DNA of 6,837 nt, from contig CAMJHX010000069.1 of the NCBI GenBank assembly GCA_946405655.1, forward strand, positions 1-6,837, written 5' to 3'. The notes below the pieces were generated by a model. It was not told the DNA's origin. It ran no database searches and worked only from the letters and a program-made list of their open reading frames with translations. Origin of the DNA: an uncultured Clostridia bacterium. Lineage in GTDB: Bacteria; Bacillota; Clostridia; Oscillospirales; Oscillospiraceae. Positions 1-5,564 of the stretch are shown piece after piece; positions within the stretch are counted from its first letter, which is position 1; every line of letters begins with the position of its first letter. The translations under genes and the position numbers were made by a program.

Positions 1-75
1 TCCGCTCAGGATGACAGGATGGGAATGCTGATGCGCTCCGCTCAGGATGACAGGGAGGGATATGCTTGCATCCGC
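1..75. repeat. Two direct copies of a short intergenic repeat (period 36 bp)
   Basis: An identical 17-base word, tccgctcaggatgacag, occurs at 1-17 and again at 37-53. The bases after each copy are also similar (a G-rich stretch, then atgct and gc-rich letters to about 36 and 75), so the repeat unit is about 36 bases. The first copy may continue to the left of the window. Read on the minus strand it contains TGTCATCCTGAGCGGA, a word I recall as a common dispersed intergenic motif in gut Clostridia genomes; that is memory, not a search. The second copy runs into the -35 box of the promoter for the downstream transporter gene. It has no ORF or ribosome site of its own. Confidence 0.75.
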
Positions 76-94
76 GCCGAAAGCTTGGTACAAT
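66..94 (+). promoter_or_regulatory. Sigma-70/SigA-type promoter with extended -10 for operon A
   Basis: A -35-like TTGCAT (66-71) and a -10-like TACAAT (89-94, five of six consensus bases) are separated by exactly 17 bases. A TG pair at 86-87, one base before the -10 box, makes it an extended -10 and offsets the weak -35. Transcription would start near 100-102. That puts the in-frame ATG at 105 almost at the RNA end and supports translation from the ATG at 120. This is a sequence prediction only. Confidence 0.6.
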
Positions 95-106
95 CAAGGC
101 AACGAT

Positions 107-112
107 GGGAGA
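107..112 (+). promoter_or_regulatory. Ribosome binding site deciding the transporter start
   Basis: GGGAGA lies seven bases before the ATG at 120. The other in-frame starts are worse. The ATG at 66 lies inside the predicted -35 box, and the ATG at 105 is only a few bases from the predicted transcript start, with just a weak AAGG (97-100 region) before it. Confidence 0.6.
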
Positions 113-119
113 TGATACC

Positions 120-1601
120 ATGGACAACGCGAAAATCCAGAAGCGAAATCTGATCATGTTCCCGCTCGGCACCGTCGGGCGCGACATGGTGTATAACTTG
201 GTGACGAGCTATCTGCTGACGTTCGTGCTCTTTACGCGAAATCTCAACGCGGCGCAGCTGTCCGCGATCACGGCGATCATGGTGGCGGCGCGCATTTTCG
301 ACGCGCTCAACGACCCCGTGATGGGCAACATCATCGAGCGGACGCGCACGCGCTGGGGCAAATTCAAGCCGTGGCTCGTGATCGGCATTCTCACGACGTC
401 GCTCGTCGTCTATGCGACGTTCAACGTGAAGCTGCAGGGCTGGCAGTTCGTGTGGTTCTTCGGGGCGATGTATTTCCTCTACAGCATCACCTACACGATG
501 CACGACATTGCATACTGGGGCATGGTGCCGGCGCTTTCGTCCGACGCGAACACGCGCAACCAGCTGACCTCGCGCGCGACGCTCTTTGCGGGCATCGGCG
601 GCGTGCTGGCGGCGTCCCTGATCCCGAACTTCACGGCGGGCGACAACGCGCTCGGCGGCAACGCCGTGACCGCCTACGGTCTCGTGGCGCTCGCGATTGC
701 GATCATCGCGCCGATCTTCCTCGCCTTCACCGTCTTCGGCGTGAAGGAGCTGCGCGACTACGGCGACGAGCCCGCGCCGCCCGTGAGCTTCAAAAAGATC
801 ATCGGCACGATCACCGGCAACGACCAGCTGCTGTGGATCTCGCTCATTTTCCTGCTGCAGCAGATCGGAAACGGCATTGTCATGTCCGGCGTCGGGCAGA
901 CGTATATCTATGTGGAATTCGGCTACAAGGGCATTTTCTTCACGGCGTTTCAGATGCTCGGCATGTTCGTGACGGCGTTTCTGATGCTCTTCTACCCCGC
1001 AATCTCGCGGCATATGAACCGCAAAAAGCTGATGGACGTTCTGATGGTGGTCGGACTCGTCGGTTACGCGGTGATGCTGCTGCCGGGGCTGCTGATGCCC
1101 GGCGCGGGCATGCCGAAGTTTATCCTGATCACGGTGGGCTACATGCTTGCAAACTTCGGGCAGTACGGGTTCTATCTGATCATGATGATCTCGATCATGA
1201 ACACGGTGGAATATAACGAGCTCAAGCACGGCACGCGCGACGAGGGCATCGTGTCCTCCCTGCGGCCGTTTCTCACGAAGCTCGCCTCGGCGCTGACGGT
1301 GGCGATCGCGAACGCGACCTATCTCGCGTTCCACATCCTCGAATACACCAACGGCATCGCGGGCTTTGAGCAGCAGGCGAATCAGGGCGTTCTCTCCTCC
1401 GATCAGAAGGCGGACGCGATTACGAATCTGCTGCAGGGCGTGCGCCACGGGCAGTCCGTGGGGCTGCTGCTGGTGATGACGGTGCTGCCGTGCGTGCTCA
1501 TGTTCCTGTCCTATGTGCTCTACAAAAAGCGCTACAAGCTGGACGAGGCGGAATATGAGCGCATCTGCGGCGAGCTGGAGCGGAGAAAGGCGAAGGCATG
1601 A
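120..1601 (+). CDS. GPH-family (MelB-like) sugar:cation symporter
   Basis: A 493-residue inner-membrane carrier of the glycoside-pentoside-hexuronide branch of the major facilitator superfamily. It probably imports a glycoside together with Na+ or H+. About 12 hydrophobic segments are visible, with a polar central loop near residues 211-232. The family signature after helix 2, NDPVMG...RTRWGKFKPW, spans residues 64-85. Residues equivalent by pattern to the functional ones of E. coli/Salmonella MelB are kept: D22 (MelB D19, sugar), R58 (R52), D61 and D65 (D55, D59, cation site), Y125-T126-x-x-D129 (Y120, T121, D124) and K387 (K377). These are by-eye alignments. The start at 120 rests on GGGAGA at 107-112 and the promoter position. 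The last four bases (ATGA, 1598-1601) overlap the next gene, so the two are translationally coupled. The substrate cannot be read from the sequence. The family call is firm. Confidence 0.93.
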   Translation: MDNAKIQKRNLIMFPLGTVGRDMVYNLVTSYLLTFVLFTRNLNAAQLSAITAIMVAARIFDALNDPVMGNIIERTRTRWGKFKPWLVIGILTTSLVVYATFNVKLQGWQFVWFFGAMYFLYSITYTMHDIAYWGMVPALSSDANTRNQLTSRATLFAGIGGVLAASLIPNFTAGDNALGGNAVTAYGLVALAIAIIAPIFLAFTVFGVKELRDYGDEPAPPVSFKKIIGTITGNDQLLWISLIFLLQQIGNGIVMSGVGQTYIYVEFGYKGIFFTAFQMLGMFVTAFLMLFYPAISRHMNRKKLMDVLMVVGLVGYAVMLLPGLLMPGAGMPKFILITVGYMLANFGQYGFYLIMMISIMNTVEYNELKHGTRDEGIVSSLRPFLTKLASALTVAIANATYLAFHILEYTNGIAGFEQQANQGVLSSDQKADAITNLLQGVRHGQSVGLLLVMTVLPCVLMFLSYVLYKKRYKLDEAEYERICGELERRKAKA

Positions 1602-2368
1602 GCATCACGAAGGCGATCCTCCGCTTCGCCGCTCCCCTGCCGAGGCTCGAGCAGTTTGACCGGTTTCTCTTTCTCGGCCCGCACCCGGACGACATTGAGA
1701 TCGGCGCGGGCGCGACGGCGGCAAAGCTCGCCGGTATGAGAAAGCAGGTGACCTTCCTCATCTGCACCGACGGGCGCTACGGGCTGGACTATGCTCCAAA
1801 GGGCACGACGCCGGAGGCGCTGATCGAGATCCGGCAGAAAGAAGCGCTCGCCTCGGCAAAGCGCCTCGGCGTGACGGACGTGCGGTTTCTGCCGTTTGAG
1901 GACGGCGGGTTTTATGAAGAAGAGGAGCTGCTCCGCGCCGTCGCCGCCGTGATCGGCGATGCGCAGCCGCAGGTACTCTTTGCGCCGGACCCCTGCGTGG
2001 ACAGCGAGTGCCACGTAGATCATCTGCGTACAGGACAATGCGCACGGCGGCTGGCGTTCTGCGCATCCTCGCAGCCGGTCATGGCGCGCCTCGGTGCGAA
2101 GGCCGCGCCGGTTCAGGCGATCGCGTATTACATGACGGCGAAGCCCAACCGATATATTGGGACGCGGGAAACCTTCGCGCGGCAGCAGGAGGCGCTGCTC
2201 TGCCATGAGAGCCAGTTCCCGGCGGGGTGCGATGCGCTGCGGGCGGTGCGGCTTTACCTCAGGCTGCGGGCGGTGGATTTCGGCCTCCGCAGCGGAAAGG
2301 GTCTCGCCGAGGGCTTTCGGGTGTTGGGGCAGACGCAGATGCATTGTTTGCCGGAAGCGGACAAATAA
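1598..2368 (+). CDS. PIG-L/LmbE family zinc-dependent deacetylase
   Basis: A 256-residue cytoplasmic protein with no signal peptide or membrane segment, of typical length for the PIG-L/LmbE family. This family includes MshB, BshB and GlcNAc-PI de-N-acetylase, which remove acetyl groups from N-acetyl amino sugars using zinc. The N-terminal FLGPHPDDIEIGAG motif (residues 25-38) supplies H29 and D32 as expected zinc ligands and D31 as the likely catalytic base. The second motif, H139-V-D-H142, is the usual HPDH with V in place of P; H142 is the third expected ligand. IRQKEALASAKRLGV (78-92) is also a typical family stretch. The ATG overlaps the transporter stop (ATGA), with GGAG and AAAGG at 1582-1590 upstream. 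A terminator hairpin follows directly. The context suggests it deacetylates whatever the transporter imports, or a sugar derived from it. The absence of bacillithiol or mycothiol genes beside it argues weakly against a BshB/MshB role, but the window is short. Confidence 0.9.
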   Translation: MSITKAILRFAAPLPRLEQFDRFLFLGPHPDDIEIGAGATAAKLAGMRKQVTFLICTDGRYGLDYAPKGTTPEALIEIRQKEALASAKRLGVTDVRFLPFEDGGFYEEEELLRAVAAVIGDAQPQVLFAPDPCVDSECHVDHLRTGQCARRLAFCASSQPVMARLGAKAAPVQAIAYYMTAKPNRYIGTRETFARQQEALLCHESQFPAGCDALRAVRLYLRLRAVDFGLRSGKGLAEGFRVLGQTQMHCLPEADK

Positions 2369-2421
2369 AAACAAGGCGAATTCGCAGAGTCAACATTCTG
2401 CGGATTCGCCTTGCACTTTTT
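2363..2421. terminator. Bidirectional rho-independent terminator between convergent operons
   Basis: A 16-base-pair stem is formed by 2372-2387 and 2398-2413. CAAGGCGAAT pairs perfectly with ATTCGCCTTG, and TCGCAG pairs with CTGCGG with one T-G wobble. The loop is about 10 bases. On the plus strand a run of five T (2417-2421) follows after three bases, ending operon A. On the minus strand TTTTTATTT (2371 down to 2363) follows the stem directly, ending operon B. The leftward T tract overlaps the last codons and stop of the deacetylase gene. By tract position the leftward terminator looks the stronger. Confidence 0.88.
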
Positions 2422-2442
2422 CGATCAAAACGCTGGAACGCC

Positions 2443-2462
2443 GGGAGGGGCAAGCCCCTCCC
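2443..2462. repeat. GC-rich palindrome (GGGAGGGG/CCCCTCCC hairpin)
   Basis: GGGAGGGG (2443-2450) and CCCCTCCC (2455-2462) form a perfect eight-base-pair stem around CAAG; the C and G of the loop could pair as well. No T run follows on either strand, so it is not an intrinsic terminator by itself. It lies 23 bases past the stop of the GGT-family gene and before the main terminator for leftward transcripts. There it could protect the 3' end of the mRNA or be a copy of a small dispersed palindromic element. I recall similar words between genes in high-GC Clostridia, without having searched. Confidence 0.6.
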
Positions 2463-2485
2463 CTACAGCAGCATTCACCATCTTT

Positions 2486-4114
2486 TTAATAACAGGCTAT
2501 GTTGCTGTCGGTGCGGGATTCCGTGCCGCCGACGAGGGTGCCGTTTGGGAGGCGGACGATCATCTGGCCGCGGCCGAAGCTGGCAACGTCGGCGCTGTGG
2601 CTGAGATCATGGCCGCGCTGAAGGAGGCCCTGCGCGAGCGAGGCGTCAAAGCGCGGCTCCACGACGACGCGGCCGTCGCGCAGCCACTGCCAGCGCGGGG
2701 CGTCGAGCGCCTGCTGCGGGTCAAGATGAAAGTCCACGTAGTTCATGACGACCTGCACATGGCCCTGCGGCTGCATATAGGCGCCCATGACGCCGAAGGG
2801 ACCGACGGGCTGACCGTCCCGCATGAGAAAGCCCGGGATGATCGTATGATAGCTCCGCTTGCCGGGCTTGAGGAAGTTCGCGTCGGCAGGGCTCAGCGAG
2901 AAATCCGCGCCGCGATTCTGCAGGGCGACACCGGTGCCGCCCACGACGACGCCGGAGCCGAAGCCCATGTAGTTCGACTGGATGAAGGAGACCATGTTCC
3001 CCTCCGCGTCGGCGCAGCAGAGGTAGACCGTGCCGCTCTTCGGCGGGACGGCGTGCGTATAGATCTGCGCGCGGCCGGTCATCTCGCGGGCGCGCGCGGC
3101 GCCGTAGGCGGGGTCGAGCAGGCGGTGATAGTCGATGGTCATGTCAGCGGGATCCGTGACATAGTGGAGCGCGTCGGCAAACGCCATCTTGATCGCCTCG
3201 AGCTGGCGGTGGGCGGTCTCGACGGAGTCCTTTTCGGAAAACGTATATTCCTTGAGGATGTTCAGCGCCATGAGCGCCACGATGCCCTGCCCGTTCGGTG
3301 GGATCTCGCAGACCTCATAGCCGCGGTAGTTCACGCGGATGGGCTCGACCCATTTTGCCTCGAACGCGGCGAGATCCTCATAGCGGAGATAGCCGCCGAA
3401 GCGCCGGCTCTCGGCATCGATCCTTCGCGCGATCTCACCGCTGTAAAAGGCGTCGGCATTCGTCTCGCCGATGGCCTCCAGCGTGGCGGCGTGATCCGGC
3501 AGACGGATGAGATCTCCGGGCGTCGGGCTCCTGCCGTCCGGCGCGAAGGTCTGAAACCACGCGGCGAACTCCGGTCCGGTGAGCGTCTCCCGATAGCGCC
3601 GGAACGCCGCGCCCCAGTGCACCGCGAGATTCGGCGCGCAGGGGTAGCCGTCGCGGGCGTAGGCGACGGCGGGCGCGAGATCGTCCTTCAGCGGCAGTCT
3701 TCCGAAGCGGCGGACGAGCTCCGCCCACGCCTTTGGCGCGCCGGGGACGGTGACGGGCGTCCAGCCGTGGGAGGGCATTTTCCCATGGTTGTCCCGCCCC
3801 TCGGCGAGAATGCGCTCCGCGCTCGCCGTCATCGGCGCGGGGCCGCTGCTGTTGAGGGCGAAGAGGCGCTGCTCCTTCTGAGACCAGACGATGGCAAAGG
3901 CGTCCGACCCGAGGCCGCAGGAGGTGGGCTCCGTGACCGTGAGCGTCGCGGCTGCCGCAACAGCGGCGTCGATGGCATTGCCGCCCTTTTGCAGCACGGA
4001 GAGCCCGGTGGCGGACGCCTGCGGGCTGGAGGTGTTCACCATGCCGCCGCGGGCGTAGATCGGATAGCGCTGGGAGGGATATCGCTGTGCGAGCGGATCA
4101 AACGGAGTCTGCAT
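2486..4114 (-). CDS. Gamma-glutamyltransferase-family Ntn hydrolase (YwrD-like)
   Basis: A 542-residue protein of the GGT family. These enzymes cut themselves to expose an N-terminal threonine that then acts as nucleophile in amide hydrolysis or acyl transfer. The large-subunit start NTSSPQASATGLSVLQKGGN and a GLGSDAF glycine turn are typical. The expected self-cleavage and catalytic threonine is T362 in SGTVYLCCAD (codon at 3029-3031). It is followed by SFIQSNYMGFGSG, LQNRGADFS, KRSYHTIIP and MGAYMQPQGH, which match the YwrD-like branch better than classical GGT. No signal peptide is present, so a cytoplasmic location is likely. The ATG at 4114 is chosen because AAAGGGGAG (4121-4129) lies six bases before it. 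The ATG at 4132 would place that site inside the coding region. The gene overlaps the end of the nitroreductase gene by 17 bases. The arginine that binds the gamma-glutamyl carboxylate in classical GGT is not seen; S90 is in its place. Relatives include oxamate amidohydrolase (HpxW) and YwrD of unknown role, so the substrate is open. Confidence 0.9.
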   Translation of the reverse strand: MQTPFDPLAQRYPSQRYPIYARGGMVNTSSPQASATGLSVLQKGGNAIDAAVAAAATLTVTEPTSCGLGSDAFAIVWSQKEQRLFALNSSGPAPMTASAERILAEGRDNHGKMPSHGWTPVTVPGAPKAWAELVRRFGRLPLKDDLAPAVAYARDGYPCAPNLAVHWGAAFRRYRETLTGPEFAAWFQTFAPDGRSPTPGDLIRLPDHAATLEAIGETNADAFYSGEIARRIDAESRRFGGYLRYEDLAAFEAKWVEPIRVNYRGYEVCEIPPNGQGIVALMALNILKEYTFSEKDSVETAHRQLEAIKMAFADALHYVTDPADMTIDYHRLLDPAYGAARAREMTGRAQIYTHAVPPKSGTVYLCCADAEGNMVSFIQSNYMGFGSGVVVGGTGVALQNRGADFSLSPADANFLKPGKRSYHTIIPGFLMRDGQPVGPFGVMGAYMQPQGHVQVVMNYVDFHLDPQQALDAPRWQWLRDGRVVVEPRFDASLAQGLLQRGHDLSHSADVASFGRGQMIVRLPNGTLVGGTESRTDSNIACY

Positions 4115-4856
4115 ATTCGTCTCCCCTTTCATACTGCCGGAGGAACGCCGCGACGGAGCGCGTCATCTCGCGGGCGAAATCGGAATCGTATTTGCGCGCG
4201 TGGAAGGCGCGCAGCCAGTCTTCATAGGCGTCCTCAGAGCAATTTTTGAGGAGCATTCGGCGGAGGGTCTCCCCGTCGAGCGGCGTGTAGGTGTTCTCCT
4301 GCACGAGATATTCGAGCGCGGCGCGCGGGGGCTTGGGGCGGCTTTTCTGCTGCTCGGTGGGATAGCCGAAGACGAGCATCGCCGCCGGGAAGACATATTC
4401 CGGCAGCTGCAGCAGACGGCGCTGCGTCTCCATGTTCTCCATGATATCCCCGATGAAGCAGGAGCCGACGCCGAGCGACCACGCGGCGGTGACGGCATTC
4501 TGCGCGGCGACAAGGGCGTCGTCCACGGCGAGGAGCAGATCGCCCGCGCCGGGTCTGCGGGCATCGCAGCCGACAGAGCGGTAGGCGTCATACCACTTCT
4601 TGCAGTCGGCGCAGAAGACGAGCACGAGCGGCGCCTTCGCGATGAAGGGCTGGTGATCACACGACTCGCTGAGCGCGGCTTTGAGCGCGGGATCGGTGAT
4701 GCGCAGGATCGTATAGAGCTGCTGGTTGCCCGCGCTCGGGGCATTGGACGCGGCGGTGAGGATCGCGCGCACAGCCGGCTCCGGGATCTGACGATCCTGA
4801 AACGCGCGGACGGACTTGCGCTCTGTTAATTGACGCAGAACTTCATTTTCTTCCAT
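4098..4856 (-). CDS. Nitroreductase family FMN flavoprotein
   Basis: A 252-residue cytoplasmic oxidoreductase of the nitroreductase superfamily: FMN-bound, usually NAD(P)H-driven and dimeric. The substrate range is broad in the family (nitroaromatics, quinones, flavins, specialised dehalogenation or enone reductions). FMN-contact stretches are in the expected order: RKSVR at 13-17, APSAGNQQ at 39-46, GVGSCFIGDI at 129-138 and LVFGYP at 161-166, then a basic RPKPPR at 173-178. The charged C-terminal tail (about 205-252, with FHARKYDSDFAREMTRSV) resembles tails on other Clostridia members. A strong AAAAGGAG (4863-4870) lies six bases before the ATG and overlaps the stop codon of the upstream gene, so translation is probably coupled. 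Its own end overlaps the GGT-family start by 17 bases. The physiological substrate cannot be told from the sequence. Confidence 0.92.
   Translation of the reverse strand: MEENEVLRQLTERKSVRAFQDRQIPEPAVRAILTAASNAPSAGNQQLYTILRITDPALKAALSESCDHQPFIAKAPLVLVFCADCKKWYDAYRSVGCDARRPGAGDLLLAVDDALVAAQNAVTAAWSLGVGSCFIGDIMENMETQRRLLQLPEYVFPAAMLVFGYPTEQQKSRPKPPRAALEYLVQENTYTPLDGETLRRMLLKNCSEDAYEDWLRAFHARKYDSDFAREMTRSVAAFLRQYERGDEYADSV
4121..4129 (-). promoter_or_regulatory. Ribosome binding site deciding the GGT-family start
   Basis: Read on the minus strand, AAAGGGGAG ends six bases before the ATG at 4114. It lies within the 3' end of the nitroreductase coding region, as expected for an overlapping, coupled gene pair. 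The in-frame ATG at 4132 has no comparable site at good spacing. Confidence 0.7.
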
Positions 4857-4868
4857 GAAATGCTCCTT

Positions 4869-5429
4869 TTACAACAGTCGGCCGTAATCGTTCCACTCGC
4901 CGTAGAGTCTGCCCTGCCTGGTCATCTCGATCAGATGGGCGAGCGCGGTTTCGTACTGCGCGGGATATCTGGTTTTATAAAACGCGACGTTATAGGCGCG
5001 GATGCGCTGATAGAGCGGCGGAAAGGCGCGAAATTTCGTCCATACGCGCGCACGCTTCAGCGCGGCGACGACGTCCGGGTCGAAGCGGAAGCTGCGCGGC
5101 CCCATCGGAGGCAGAACCGCGCGCCCGGCGTCGGTCATGAGACCCAGCCGCTCGAGACGGCGGACGCGCTCCTTGTTGAGCTCCGTCCAGGGGCTGTTTT
5201 TGCGGCGGGGCGTGAAGCGCTGCAGGGAACCGGAATCGCTCGACCGGCTCGTGCTGTCGATCCAGCCGAAGCAGAGCGCCTCCTCCACCGCGTCGAGATA
5301 CCAGAGGCAGTCCGCGTCTGCGGGTCTCCCCCGCCGGACGCGCACCCAGCATTCGCTCTCCGCCGCGGCATGGCTTTGGAGCCACGCACGGAACGCGGCG
5401 CGGTTCGTCACCGTGAGCACGTTTTTCAT
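4869..5429 (-). CDS. YdeI/OmpD-associated (OmdA) family protein
   Basis: A 186-residue soluble protein of the conserved YdeI/OmdA family. Its molecular role is poorly known, although the Pfam name refers to bacteriocin protection. The family hallmarks are clear: WYLDAVEEALCFGWIDS (43-59), RFTPRR (71-76), SPWTELNKERVRRLERLGLM (79-98), then a C-terminal half rich in aromatic and basic residues (KFRAFPPLYQRIRAYN, about 132-147) that is common in the family. The ATG at 5429 is preferred because AGGAGG (5437-5442) lies seven bases before it. The further upstream ATG at 5456 falls inside the predicted -10 box, so it would not be in the transcript. This is the first gene of the leftward operon, 12 bases ahead of the nitroreductase. 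No catalytic motif was recognised, so no biochemical function is assigned. Confidence 0.88.
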   Translation of the reverse strand: MKNVLTVTNRAAFRAWLQSHAAAESECWVRVRRGRPADADCLWYLDAVEEALCFGWIDSTSRSSDSGSLQRFTPRRKNSPWTELNKERVRRLERLGLMTDAGRAVLPPMGPRSFRFDPDVVAALKRARVWTKFRAFPPLYQRIRAYNVAFYKTRYPAQYETALAHLIEMTRQGRLYGEWNDYGRLL

Positions 5430-5436
5430 CTTCTCG

Positions 5437-5442
5437 CCTCCT
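5437..5442 (-). promoter_or_regulatory. Ribosome binding site deciding the YdeI-family start
   Basis: Read on the minus strand, a full consensus AGGAGG lies seven bases before the ATG at 5429. This rules in the shorter, 186-residue protein over the nine-residue longer version from 5456. Confidence 0.75.
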
Positions 5443-5451
5443 CTCGATCCC

Positions 5452-5481
5452 ATCATATGACAAGATGCAGCGGGAACGCAA
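5452..5481 (-). promoter_or_regulatory. Predicted SigA-type promoter for operon B
   Basis: On the minus strand, TTGCGT (5481 down to 5476) and TATGAT (5457 down to 5452, five of six consensus bases) are 18 bases apart. RNA would start near 5446-5445, just before the AGGAGG at 5442-5437, giving a very short leader of about 16 bases. The -35 match is weak (three of six), so confidence is moderate. Confidence 0.5.
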
Positions 5482-5501
5482 GTGTTTCGTGATTTTTCCG
5501 C

Positions 5502-5530
5502 TTGTGCGGCGCGGTTTGGAATGCTATACT
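5502..5530 (+). promoter_or_regulatory. SigA-type promoter with extended -10 for the CapA-family gene
   Basis: TTGTGC (5502-5507) and TATACT (5525-5530, five of six consensus bases) are 17 bases apart, and a TG at 5522-5523 gives an extended -10. Transcription would begin near 5537, leaving a leader of about 28 bases that carries AGGAAG. It lies back to back with the promoter of operon B, with about 20 bases between their -35 boxes. No clear operator palindrome is visible between them. Confidence 0.65.
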
Positions 5531-5564
5531 GACTTTATAATGACGAACAAAGGAAGCCATTGTC

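Noticed and set aside
1..53. Possible start of a CRISPR array (17-base word repeated at a 36-base period)
   Set aside because: Only two copies are seen, and the sequence between them is partly similar to that after the second copy, unlike unique spacers. No cas genes are present, and the repeat word has no internal symmetry typical of arrays.
42..1448. Long minus-strand open frame (468 codons) opposite the transporter
   Set aside because: His/Arg/Glu-rich antisense product without domain or ribosome site. The opposite strand carries an unmistakable GPH transporter with conserved residues.
2411..4249. Long plus-strand open frame (612 codons) opposite the GGT-family gene
   Set aside because: It is the antisense shadow of a clear GGT-family gene in GC-rich DNA. 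The product is Arg/Gly/Ala/Asp-rich with no recognisable domain, and its start lies inside the terminator hairpin region.
4200..4829. Plus-strand open frame opposite the nitroreductase
   Set aside because: Antisense shadow with no motif and no ribosome site. The nitroreductase frame has all FMN motifs and a strong AAAAGGAG.
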